Of a stretch of DNA of 12,678 nt, positions 1 through 7,009 are shown piece by piece (position 1 is the stretch's first letter; every line of letters starts with the position of its first letter). Source of the DNA: CAIVAT01 sp038212325. Lineage in GTDB: Bacteria; Bacteroidota; Bacteroidia; Bacteroidales; FEN-979. Both the position numbers and the translations under genes were made by a program. The DNA lies in NCBI GenBank assembly GCA_038212325.1, contig JBBQUQ010000096.1, positions 1-12,678 of the forward strand, written 5' to 3'. Below the pieces are notes generated by a model. That model worked only from the letters and a program-made list of their open reading frames with translations. It was not told where the DNA came from and made no database searches.

Positions 1-1
1 C

Positions 2-88
2 GCCTCCGCGGTAATATTTAAAGCCCGACTGTTTGAACAACTCTCAGGGAGAGGTCTTAAATCAGAAGAAAAACTTACTGGTATATGA
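2..88 (+). CDS. Unrecognised C-terminal fragment, open at left edge
   Basis: A reading frame open at the window edge ends at TGA 86-88. It encodes 28 residues with a basic, helical look (FKARLFEQLSGRGLKSEEKL). The style resembles the C-terminal tail of a DDE transposase, but I recognise no specific family. AT-rich sequence follows it, and then the body of a truncated T9SS gene starts near 165-175. That layout would fit the end of an insertion sequence inside the T9SS gene. It is too short to be certain that it codes. Confidence 0.15.
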   Translation, partial: ASAVIFKARLFEQLSGRGLKSEEKLTGI

Positions 89-817
89 GTGCCTAATCAA
101 TAAAGTAATTAATCTATTAAAACAAAATAATCTACCGATCAACACATTACTGAATGTGCCGTTTTACAGGGTTTCCCTTTCAAGTTTCCCGCAGATCACG
201 GTAGATCAGTACAACAATATTTTTTATATCTGGTCGGCAGCCACACCTGGCAATCCTGACCCGGACCTCAACAACTACCGCCACCTCTGGGGCAGGGCCA
301 AATACCATACCGCGTCCGCAATGACCGGTCAGATCGATCTCAACTCCGATTTCCAGTACATTTTCCAGGAATTTGTTTATGAGTCGATGGCAAAAACACC
401 TGGAACGATCACCTCCAGATAGTTTACCAGACCTCAACCCAGGCCGGGTCCAACATTGCATCAGCCGCCGTTTCGGTACATGATGTTTCGACCGGATACC
501 GTTCGCTTGCCACGTCGACATTCTGGCCGGTGGGGATTAACACCGTAAATATAATCAATGAATATTCCGTAAGCCAGAATTTCCCCAACCCGGCGAAGGG
601 GTTGACCGCCTTCGATCTGACCATTTCCACAGCATCGATGGTTAATTTGGAAATCAGCAACATGATGGGACAAAAGGAAATGGAAATTGATAAGGGACTT
701 CTTTCATCCGGGAGGCATAAAATCACCCTTGATGCAACCCGGCTTGCCCCGGGGATCTATTTCTATACCGTGAAGATAAACGGGGCTTCGATTACCCGGA
801 AAATGGTTGTCGGGTAG
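33..817 (+). pseudogene. T9SS cargo protein, 5'-truncated and frameshifted, type A sorting domain
   Basis: This is the 3' part of a gene for a secreted or surface protein exported by the type IX secretion system. The first frame (TTG 33 to stop 420-422) contains a stretch from about base 171 (FPQITVDQYNNIFYIWSA, then NYRHLWGRA) that resembles beta-strand repeats of Bacteroidota T9SS proteins. The 40 or so residues before it are AT-rich and probably not native. A second frame is open from 383 to 817 (stop 815-817). It continues sensibly (NTWNDHLQIVYQT) and ends in a type A sorting domain from about 563: YSVSQNFPNPAKG, then strands ending APGIYFYTVKINGASITRKMVVG-like. One extra A in the A run 392-396 would join both frames without a gap. 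In the family the C-terminal domain is cleaved by the PorU sortase during surface attachment. As read here no single product contains both halves. It could be a true pseudogene or a sequencing indel. Confidence 0.7.
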
Positions 818-838
818 ACAGCAAACTTATTTCACCCC

Positions 839-1070
839 TCAGTCACTGGCTCCCCTTTTCCCCATCAAGGCTCTGATCCGCTGCACCTCACAGGCTGATA
901 TGCCTTTTTTGGTGGCCGTCATAAATAAAATTGCCAGGTACCAGATTCTGAAAGATAACTTGGAGTGCTCCATCACTGTTCCACTTCTTATGGTTGTCCG
1001 AAAATCCCTGTAATGCTCTCTGCATGCAGTTTCATCGGGAAAACCGTTGAGTGAAAACCAATGGATTCAT
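839..1070 (-). pseudogene. IS1595-family transposase remnant (N-terminal part, internal deletion)
   Basis: Read on the minus strand from ATG 1070-1068, the sequence gives MNPLVFTQRF. After dropping one T from a four-T run it continues FPDETACREHYRDF, the usual N-terminus of IS1595-type transposases. It then jumps to TTIRSGTVMEHSKLSFRIW and LAILFMTATKKGISACEVQR, which in intact relatives lies after the zinc ribbon. The four-cysteine ribbon between them is missing. Family similarity ends near base 878, and the frame stops at 839-841. The DDE catalytic core is absent, so this is dead. A TATATTTG box on the minus strand at 1091-1084 lies just upstream and may be the old promoter. The identification rests on recognised motifs, not on a search. 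It is most of what occupies the 450-base gap between the T9SS gene and the peptidase gene. Confidence 0.65.
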
Positions 1071-1208
1071 GCCTTTTTTCATGCAAATATATACTCAGGG
1101 TAGGCCAAAACATTACGTGGTGCACGATTGTGCTTAATCAAAATACTTATTATTCAGGGTTCAGATTTACGAGCAGAATGCGAAAAAAATCAATTGATTT
1201 CAATTGTT

Positions 1209-1216
1209 TATCTTTG
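1209..1216 (+). promoter_or_regulatory. Candidate -7 box of the tricorn-type peptidase gene
   Basis: TATCTTTG matches the Bacteroidota -7 consensus TAnnTTTG and lies 52 bases before the ATG at 1269. No good -33 TTTG is seen at the expected distance upstream, so the call is tentative. No Shine-Dalgarno sequence precedes the start, which is usual in this phylum. Confidence 0.35.
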
Positions 1217-1268
1217 CCCGGAAAAAATTTTAATCATATTAATTAACATTACCAATACCAATTTCGAA

Positions 1269-4200
1269 ATGAAAAAAATTCTTGTTTTCATTGTTTTTAT
1301 ATTGCTTTCTGTACAGATATTTTGCCAGGAGAACCCGCTGTGGCTCCGATATGCTGCAATTTCACCGGATGGTTTGACCATCCTGTTTTGCTATAAGGGC
1401 GACATCTGGTCTGTGCCTTCATCAGGCGGCACAGCAGTTCCAATTACCCTCACCGAATCCTATGAATATGCTCCGGTATGGAGTCATGATGGGAAAACCA
1501 TCGCGTTCGCATCCGACCGCAGCGGGAATTTCGACGTTTTTGTAATGGCTGCGGCAGGAGGAGAAGCCAAAAGGCTTACCTTCAGCTCGAACCGGGAAAT
1601 CCCGAGCAGTTTCACCGCCAACAACAAGGATGTGATCTTCTCTGCCTACAGGCAGGATGTCGTCACCAATGCGCAGTTTCCGATTTCGCTGATGAACGAG
1701 CTTTATGCGGCGCCGGTTGCAGGCGGAGAAATATCGTTGCTCCTTCCCACACCTGCACTGGCCGTGTGCCCGACAACAACAGGCGATAAAATCCTGTATG
1801 AGGATATCAAAGGATATGAAAGCGAATGGAGGAAACACCATACTTCAGCGATCGCACGCGATATATGGCTTTATGATTTCAATGCGAAGAAATATACACA
1901 AATCACGCAGTTCAATGGCGAAGACCGCAACCCGGTGTTTGATGCCAACAACAACGATTTCTATTACCTGAGCGAGCAGAACGGATCTTTCAACGTTTTC
2001 CGTAGTTCCGTTTCCGATCCGTCGAAACAGACAGCAATTACGAAGTTTACCAGGCATCCCGTGAGGTTTCTCAGCCGCTCAGTCAACAATATCCTATGCG
2101 TTGCATGGGACGGTGACATTTATACCCTGAAGCCGGGGGGAGAGCCGGCGAAGGTAGCTGTAAAAATAACTGCGGATGGACGTTCCGTTCAGGAAAAAAT
2201 CGTTCCGGTAAATGAAAGTTTCACCGAAATGAGGCTTGCGTCTAACGGTAAGGAGTATGCGTACGTTTTCCGTGGGGAGATTTTTGTGAGCAGCATTGAC
2301 GGGGGTTATACCAAACGCATCACCAACACACCTTACCAGGAACGAAGCGTAAGCTTCAGTCCCGATGGCCGATCCCTGGTGTATGCCGCCGAAGTCAACA
2401 ACAGCTGGAATGTATATACCACCTCCATCGTGCGCATGGAGGAACCGTACTTTTATGCCTCCACGGTGCTCAAAGCCGAGCCCGTTGTCGCAACTGATGC
2501 CGAGGAGTTTCAACCGGAATTTTCACCCGACGGGAAGGAGGTGGCCTATCTTGAAAACAGGGTGGTGCTAAGGGTCTTCAACCTGGCAAATAAGAAGTCG
2601 CGGACCATCATGCCGGCCAATGTCAATTACTCCTATTCCGATGGCGACCAATATTACCAGTGGTCGCCTGATGGCAAATGGTTCCTTGTGAATTATGCTT
2701 TTCCCGAACGGATATTCAGTCCGGAAGTTGGCTTGGTTTCATCCGATGGGAAGGGTGAAATCAAAAACCTTACCCTGAGCGGGTACGATGACTATGCGCC
2801 CAAATGGTCGATGGGAGGGAAGATGATGATCTGGGGAAGCAACCGCAACGGCGACCGCGAACAGGGCGGGAACCTTGCCAGTGCCGATGTTTACGCCATG
2901 TTTTTCACCAAGGCGGCATTCGACAGGTTCAAGCTTTCGAAAGAGGAATTTGCCCTCGTAAAGGACCAGGAGGAGAAGGCCGAAAAGGAGAAGAAGAAAA
3001 AAGCGGAAGAGGATAAATCCGGTAAAGAAAAAAAGGAGAAGGCTGACACTGCCGGTACAGCCAAAAAGGATTCAGCCAAAGTGGTCATCGACTGGGATAA
3101 CCTTACTGACCGCAAGCTCAAACTTACTCCCCATACTTCAGAAATCAGGGACTGGCTGCTATCCAAAGATGGTGAAAAGTTGTTTTACCTTACCAGTTTT
3201 GAGAAAGACAATGACTTGTGGGTGACTGAACTCAGGGCCGGCGAAACGAAATTGCTTGCAAAGCTTGGGCTTAAAAGGCCAGGGATGGAGTTGTCGGCCG
3301 ATGGCAAGTTCATCCTCGTGTTTGCTGACGGTAAGCCCATAAAGGTGGACGTGGAGGGCGGGAAGGCAGAACCGCTGAAAACCACTGGCGAAATGCTGCT
3401 GAAACCGGCCGAAGAGCGCAGCTATATCTTCGACCATTCGTGGCGCGAATTCAAGGAAAAATTTTATGTGGTTGACATGCAAGGGGTTGACTGGGATTTT
3501 TACAACATTGCTTATAAAAAATTCCTGCCATACATCAGCAACAATTATGATTTTGCCGAAATGCTCAGCGAAATGCTGGGCGAGATGAATGCTTCGCATA
3601 CCGGTTGCGGTTATCGTGCCAACCGGCCAAACGTTGATCAGACAGCCGACCTGGGAGTTTTCTTTGACTATGCATTTACAGGGCCGGGATTGAAGCTCGC
3701 GGAAGTGGTCGAAGGCGGACCGCTTGACAAGGCTGCCGCAAAAGCGAAAGCAGGATGTATTTTGGAGAAAATAGACGGTGAACCTATCGCCGATTCAATT
3801 GATTTTTATACCATGTTGAACCGGAAAACCGGCAAATTGACCCTGCTGTCAATCTACAACCCTGCCACCGGCGACCGGTGGGAGGAGAGCATGAAGCCCA
3901 TCAGCATTGGTGAAGCAAACGAACTGCTTTACAAGCGTTGGGTGAAGAACCGCCGCAACGAAACGGACTCGCTGTCGGCCGGGAAAATTGGTTATGTGCA
4001 TGTCCGTTCGATGGACGATGCCAGCATGCGCACCGTCTTTGAAGAGGCCCTCGGGCACAACTTTGAAAAGAAGGCGCTGATCGTCGATACGCGGTTCAAC
4101 GGGGGCGGGAATATCCATGAGCAGCTTTCCGATTTTCTCAGTGGTAAAAAGTACATCGACATTGTTCCGCATGGACAGTATATCGGTTCCGAACCCTATG

Positions 4201-4526
4201 ACAAATGGGTCAAACCATCCATCGTGATCATCGGGGAGAGCAATTATTCCGATGCGCACCTTTTCCCGGTGGCCTACAAACTGAAAAATACCGGTCAAAC
4301 GCTTGGCATGCCTGTTCCCGGCACCGGGACCTTTGTATGGTGGGAAGCCCAGATCGACCCTACGCTGGTATTCGGCATCCCGATGGGTGGTTGGCGTACG
4401 GCCGATGGCAAATTTTGTGAAAACAACCAGATGGAGCCGGATATCCGGGTTCAGAATGATCCGGGCATCCTCTCAGCAGGACGTGATCAGCAGATCGAGG
4501 AGGCGGTAAAAGCATTGTTGAAGTAA
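1269..4526 (+). CDS. Secreted tricorn-type S41 peptidase
   Basis: Large exported serine peptidase of the tricorn family, 1085 aa (archaeal tricorn is similar in length). The start at 1269 is chosen because it begins with a clean signal peptide (MKKILVF..., ending near FCQ, residue 20); the open frame upstream is not plausible protein. Residues about 25-550 carry TolB/PD40-type beta-propeller repeats (SPDG, SHDGKTIAFASDRSGNFDVF, SFSPDGRSLVY, EFSPDGKEVAY). A Lys/Glu-rich linker covers about 555-605, followed by more propeller-like sequence, a helical domain with GEMNASH, a PDZ domain at about 793-866 and the S41 core. The tricorn tetrad seems complete: Ser776-His777 (NASH), Ser994 with Asp995 (NYSDAH) and Glu1051 (FCENNQMEPD). 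The spacings of 218 and 57 residues agree with 220 and 58 in Thermoplasma tricorn. By family it should cut peptides, here in the periplasm or outside the cell. It is monocistronic as seen, and an inverted repeat begins 4 bases after its stop. Confidence 0.93.
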   Translation: MKKILVFIVFILLSVQIFCQENPLWLRYAAISPDGLTILFCYKGDIWSVPSSGGTAVPITLTESYEYAPVWSHDGKTIAFASDRSGNFDVFVMAAAGGEAKRLTFSSNREIPSSFTANNKDVIFSAYRQDVVTNAQFPISLMNELYAAPVAGGEISLLLPTPALAVCPTTTGDKILYEDIKGYESEWRKHHTSAIARDIWLYDFNAKKYTQITQFNGEDRNPVFDANNNDFYYLSEQNGSFNVFRSSVSDPSKQTAITKFTRHPVRFLSRSVNNILCVAWDGDIYTLKPGGEPAKVAVKITADGRSVQEKIVPVNESFTEMRLASNGKEYAYVFRGEIFVSSIDGGYTKRITNTPYQERSVSFSPDGRSLVYAAEVNNSWNVYTTSIVRMEEPYFYASTVLKAEPVVATDAEEFQPEFSPDGKEVAYLENRVVLRVFNLANKKSRTIMPANVNYSYSDGDQYYQWSPDGKWFLVNYAFPERIFSPEVGLVSSDGKGEIKNLTLSGYDDYAPKWSMGGKMMIWGSNRNGDREQGGNLASADVYAMFFTKAAFDRFKLSKEEFALVKDQEEKAEKEKKKKAEEDKSGKEKKEKADTAGTAKKDSAKVVIDWDNLTDRKLKLTPHTSEIRDWLLSKDGEKLFYLTSFEKDNDLWVTELRAGETKLLAKLGLKRPGMELSADGKFILVFADGKPIKVDVEGGKAEPLKTTGEMLLKPAEERSYIFDHSWREFKEKFYVVDMQGVDWDFYNIAYKKFLPYISNNYDFAEMLSEMLGEMNASHTGCGYRANRPNVDQTADLGVFFDYAFTGPGLKLAEVVEGGPLDKAAAKAKAGCILEKIDGEPIADSIDFYTMLNRKTGKLTLLSIYNPATGDRWEESMKPISIGEANELLYKRWVKNRRNETDSLSAGKIGYVHVRSMDDASMRTVFEEALGHNFEKKALIVDTRFNGGGNIHEQLSDFLSGKKYIDIVPHGQYIGSEPYDKWVKPSIVIIGESNYSDAHLFPVAYKLKNTGQTLGMPVPGTGTFVWWEAQIDPTLVFGIPMGGWRTADGKFCENNQMEPDIRVQNDPGILSAGRDQQIEEAVKALLK

Positions 4527-4530
4527 CAAG

Positions 4531-4542
4531 TTGGCACGCGTC
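4531..4542 (+). repeat. Left inverted repeat of the RAYT cassette
   Basis: TTGGCACGCGTC, directly after the peptidase gene. It pairs with 5216-5227 with one mismatch (A/G at position 6). Confidence 0.5.
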
Positions 4543-4629
4543 ACAACCAAATACTTTTCAAAAAACCACCCAACCAGGCATCACCTTTTGTAAAAAATCC
4601 GACTAAGCAGTAAATCTAATTTCTGCCAC

Positions 4630-5193
4630 ATGTCAGATAAATACAAAATGCATGACAAAGACGCGGCCTATTTCATAACAATGACAGTCGTTGATTGGAT
4701 TAATGTATTTGAATTGCGATTAAACAGACTCCTAATTGTTGAATCATTGAAATACTGCCAGAAGCACAAAGGTCTCGAAATTTATGGATGGTGCATGATG
4801 CCAAATCACCTGCATATGATTGCCCGGGCAACCGGACAGCAAACATTATCTGAGATTCTCAGGGATTTCAAGAAATTTACATCCAAAGAGATCATCAGGC
4901 AGATTATAGATCAGCCAGGAAACGATAGAAATTGGATGCTCGTCAGGTTTGAATCTCATGGTAAATTACTGAAAAGAATTGAAAGATATAAGGTTTGGAT
5001 GGATGGGAATCATGCAAAAATAATCTGCTCCACTTCCATTTTTCATCAGAAACTTAATTACATCCACAGAAATCCGGTTAAAAAAAGTTTGTTTCAAATC
5101 CAGAAGATTATGTGTACAGCTCTGCACGAAATTATGCCGGATTGGAATCACTGGTTGATGATGTATTGGGGTCACGACAGCTTATCACTGTGA
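4630..5193 (+). CDS. RAYT: REP-associated tyrosine transposase (Y1/IS200-like), C-terminus frameshifted
   Basis: Single-strand DNA transposase of the HUH/Y1 type, RAYT group. The start MSDKYKM is the form I expect for Bacteroidota members. The metal-binding HUH motif is present as His60-Leu-His62 in MMPNHLHMI, and the conserved YIHxNPV motif supplies the candidate nucleophile Tyr144 (KLNYIHRNPV). DFKKFTSKEI and the YKVWMDGNHAK stretch are also typical. After the A7 tract at 5080-5086 the frame goes off family. The alternative frame reads EDYVYSSARNYAGLESLVDD and stops at 5196-5198, which is the expected tail. One extra A, or a -1 shift on the A tract, restores NPVKKKFVSNPEDYVYSS. The as-read product has 187 aa with a wrong tail of about 36 residues, while all catalytic residues remain. 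The 12-bp inverted repeats on both sides are its likely substrates. A TTTG at 4587-4590 followed after 20 bases by a weak TAAATCTA box could be its promoter. Confidence 0.85.
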   Translation: MSDKYKMHDKDAAYFITMTVVDWINVFELRLNRLLIVESLKYCQKHKGLEIYGWCMMPNHLHMIARATGQQTLSEILRDFKKFTSKEIIRQIIDQPGNDRNWMLVRFESHGKLLKRIERYKVWMDGNHAKIICSTSIFHQKLNYIHRNPVKKSLFQIQKIMCTALHEIMPDWNHWLMMYWGHDSLSL

Positions 5194-5215
5194 AATGAGC
5201 CCGGCATGTGTTACA

Positions 5216-5227
5216 GACGCGCGCCAA
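5216..5227 (-). repeat. Right inverted repeat of the RAYT cassette
   Basis: GACGCGCGCCAA on the plus strand, the inverted partner of 4531-4542 with 11 of 12 matches. Confidence 0.5.
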
Positions 5228-5238
5228 TTTATGTGTAA

Positions 5239-5573
5239 TCAAAACGTTTCGTACAGGTTGAAATAGACCACGATGCCATTCTTTCCAATTCCGCAGTCGA
5301 TGGCTACGTTTGGGAGCGGTATTCCGTTTCGCCATAGATAAAGTTGACCCCCTGATGCTTTCCTGTATATATCCCCCGCAGGATATATCGTGATCCTGCA
5401 GTGATGATATTGGAACGGAGGTTCAGGATCACCTGCCTCTTCGTTGTAACGTTTATAACCATTGAAGTGGAGGAAATCGGGTTAGTCGTTGGATTTCCCA
5501 GGTATATGCCGATGGAACCGCTAACACCCGGTATAAGCTTTGTATAAGCCTCAATCTGCAGGGGCTTTTTCAA
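5239..5573 (-). pseudogene. Unrecognised beta-rich protein fragment, frameshifted
   Basis: I do not recognise this protein. The first frame runs from a TTG at 5573 (open back to 5588, no ATG) to a TAG near 5306-5304. It encodes about 89 residues with alternating hydrophobic strands (VSGSIGIYLGNP, SMVINVTTKRQVILNL, YILRGIYTGKHQGVNFIYG). A second frame takes over without a start and reads NGIPLPNVAIDCGIGKNGIV then VYFNLYETF, ending at TGA 5241-5239. One extra A in the AAA at 5329-5327 joins them as IYGENGIPLPNVA. The joined sequence looks like a secreted beta-sandwich or the end of an outer-membrane protein. There is no signal peptide, and the upstream end runs into the stop of the neighbouring barrel gene, so the 5' part is probably lost. 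It may be the remnant of a once longer member of the minus-strand cluster. Confidence 0.35.
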
Positions 5574-5589
5574 ACTGGTTGAGAAACCC

Positions 5590-6234
5590 TTATCTTAACA
5601 CAAAAGCGATGCCAATTTTGATGTTGAACATCGACAGGTTTGAGGATTTGGTTTCATAGAGTGTGATATCGTTGGTTGTCCATTTGTAGTTGGCAGCAAT
5701 CAACGCGCCCCAGCCCGACATGCCGAATTTAACCAGGGCACCAATTTCGGGGGTGAGGGAGAAATCCCATTTATCCTGGTAGATATCATACTCCTGGATC
5801 ATGAGGTGATGCTCCATGTAGTCACCGCCAATGCCAAGGCCTATGTAAGGAGAAACCTGCTTGCCGGGGTTAAGGTGATATTCCACAACAGCCTGAAAGG
5901 GAACCATCCAGGTAAACCTGTAGTTCGTTGCATTGATGGCAATACCTTTATCCGGAATGGTGAATGTTTGATTGTCATATTCTTTTGTTACCCTCTGCCA
6001 GTTAACATCCCAGCCGACAGCCAGTCCTTTTTTCACAAAATAACGGCCACCCATGCCAAACCCGTAGAAGCCGGGCTGACTAACCCAATCATGAAAATCT
6101 CCAAGAGGGAAAGTCATCATGTAATTGAAGGTATAATAGGCTGAAGGGGTAAAACTGAGGGAAGAACTTTCCTGTGCCCGGGTACTGCCGATGGCAAGAA
6201 AACCGATCATTATTATTGTTACTATCTTGTTCAT
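5590..6234 (-). CDS. Outer-membrane beta-barrel protein (porin-like), 214 aa
   Basis: Predicted small outer-membrane barrel. The N-terminus is a signal peptide ending at about residue 21 (ARAQ-like, STRAQ). The rest shows regularly spaced amphipathic strands with many aromatic and Gly residues (YGFGMGGRYFVKKGLAVGWDVNW, split by turns; PYIGLGIGGDY; WGALIAANYKW), and the C-terminal strand IKIGIAFVLR fits a barrel closure. No catalytic motif is visible and the function is unknown. It lies 21 bases downstream of the DUF4136 lipoprotein gene on the same strand, so the two are probably co-transcribed and may work together at the outer membrane. ATG start, no Shine-Dalgarno. Confidence 0.8.
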   Translation of the reverse strand: MNKIVTIIMIGFLAIGSTRAQESSSLSFTPSAYYTFNYMMTFPLGDFHDWVSQPGFYGFGMGGRYFVKKGLAVGWDVNWQRVTKEYDNQTFTIPDKGIAINATNYRFTWMVPFQAVVEYHLNPGKQVSPYIGLGIGGDYMEHHLMIQEYDIYQDKWDFSLTPEIGALVKFGMSGWGALIAANYKWTTNDITLYETKSSNLSMFNIKIGIAFVLR

Positions 6235-6255
6235 GTCAAAATTATATAAAGGTTG

Positions 6256-6867
6256 TTACTTGGCTGAAGTGACTAATTGCGGGGTCTGAGTAAATGCCTG
6301 GTCTATTGCGCCCGTGATATCGGCGATAGTATGATCGCCGGTGAGAAGGCCACGGATACCGGCATTCCACCTCAGGTAAATGGTGTTGTTTGTCTCATTC
6401 TTCAGGTCAAGTAATTCAATGTTGGCAAAACCGGCCGTGTAGCTGGTATAATAGGTTGGATAGTAAGGATAGTAATATCCATATCCATAATAGGGGTAGC
6501 CCCAGTAATCGCCATAGTAATAAGAAGTTACAATAGTGTTCTCATAATAGACCACTCCAACGCCCAGGTCGGGTTTCTGTGGTGACACTGCAAGTACGAA
6601 ACCCCTTGATTGCATGTCCTTTGAAACCTGGTTGAGGGCAGCCTGTGCTTTGGAATTGCTGATGTTGGTCGTATCGCTGTTTGTAATTTTAATGATCGAA
6701 GTAGGCATGGAAAACGTTTTATACTGATTGAAATCAGCGTTGACGTCATACTGTGTAATCACTGCCATATCTTCGAGCAAGCGCTCGGTATCGGGTGGAT
6801 ACTTGGAACATGCCAGGGTAAACACAAGTCCCAGGCCCAGAAATAACATTGCAATTTTTGTTTTCAT
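6256..6867 (-). CDS. DUF4136 domain lipoprotein with Tyr-rich segment
   Basis: Predicted lipoprotein of 203 aa. The signal sequence ends in the lipobox FTLAC, giving lipidated Cys20. The body matches the DUF4136 pattern: YDVNADFNQYKTFSMP near residues 40-55, a conserved helix KAQAALNQVSKDMQSRGF near 73-90, then PDLGVGVVYY, and a final helix HTIADITGAIDQAF. The family has no established function; members sit in the envelope of Gram-negative bacteria. Residues 107-143 contain 18 tyrosines in 37 positions, with Gly and Pro, a low-complexity stretch that members of this family often carry to some degree. It is the first gene of a probable two-gene unit with the barrel gene 21 bases downstream. 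Confidence 0.85.
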   Translation of the reverse strand: MKTKIAMLFLGLGLVFTLACSKYPPDTERLLEDMAVITQYDVNADFNQYKTFSMPTSIIKITNSDTTNISNSKAQAALNQVSKDMQSRGFVLAVSPQKPDLGVGVVYYENTIVTSYYYGDYWGYPYYGYGYYYPYYPTYYTSYTAGFANIELLDLKNETNNTIYLRWNAGIRGLLTGDHTIADITGAIDQAFTQTPQLVTSAK

Positions 6868-6906
6868 AGTTGATTACGATTAGGTTTGGACTGTTTTTTA
6901 ACGGTG

Positions 6907-6914
6907 CTAAAGTA
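6907..6914 (-). promoter_or_regulatory. Candidate -7 box for the DUF4136/barrel operon
   Basis: On the minus strand TACTTTAG, seven of eight positions of TAnnTTTG, lies about 40 bases before the ATG of the DUF4136 gene in an 85- to 140-base divergent intergenic region. No clear -33 TTTG is seen. Confidence 0.3.
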
Positions 6915-6947
6915 GGAACAAATTGAATTAATTGTAATAATGATACT

Positions 6948-6955
6948 TATTTTTG
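6948..6955 (+). promoter_or_regulatory. Candidate -7 box for the short secreted protein gene
   Basis: TATTTTTG matches TAnnTTTG exactly and lies 54 bases before the ATG at 7010. A weak ATTG at 6922-6925 is the only -33 candidate, at a spacing of 22. The region is AT-rich, so a chance match is possible. Confidence 0.35.
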
Positions 6956-7009
6956 AGTATTTTTAACCCGGGGAATGTTTTTACTATCATTATATACAGG
7001 AATAGCAAT

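Larger units (their letters stand above)
4531..5227 (+). mobile_element. RAYT transposase cassette bounded by 12-bp inverted repeats
   Basis: TTGGCACGCGTC at 4531-4542 and its inverted counterpart at 5216-5227 (reverse complement TTGGCGCGCGTC, 11 of 12 identical) bracket the RAYT gene. The left end lies 4 bases after the peptidase stop and the right end 11 bases from the end of the opposing minus-strand gene fragment, so the unit fits exactly into the gap between two genes. RAYTs characteristically act on short palindromic REP-type ends. The boundaries are inferred from the repeats; no target-site duplication was identified, and HUH enzymes do not normally make one. Confidence 0.5.

Noticed and set aside
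807..1013. Plus-strand open frame of 68 residues after the T9SS gene
   Set aside because: It is the antisense of the IS1595 transposase remnant, whose minus-strand translation has recognisable family motifs.
2891..3166. Minus-strand frame rich in Ser and Phe inside the peptidase gene
   Set aside because: Antisense of the Lys/Glu-rich linker codons; the plus-strand peptidase is intact and well supported.
3849..4298. Minus-strand open frame of 149 residues in the S41 core
   Set aside because: The plus strand there encodes the catalytic core with conserved residues; the antisense frame is incidental.
5132..5335. Minus-strand open frame of 67 residues overlapping the RAYT end
   Set aside because: It crosses the RAYT inverted repeat and is a basic, unstructured translation. 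A different minus frame over the same DNA gives a much better protein end.
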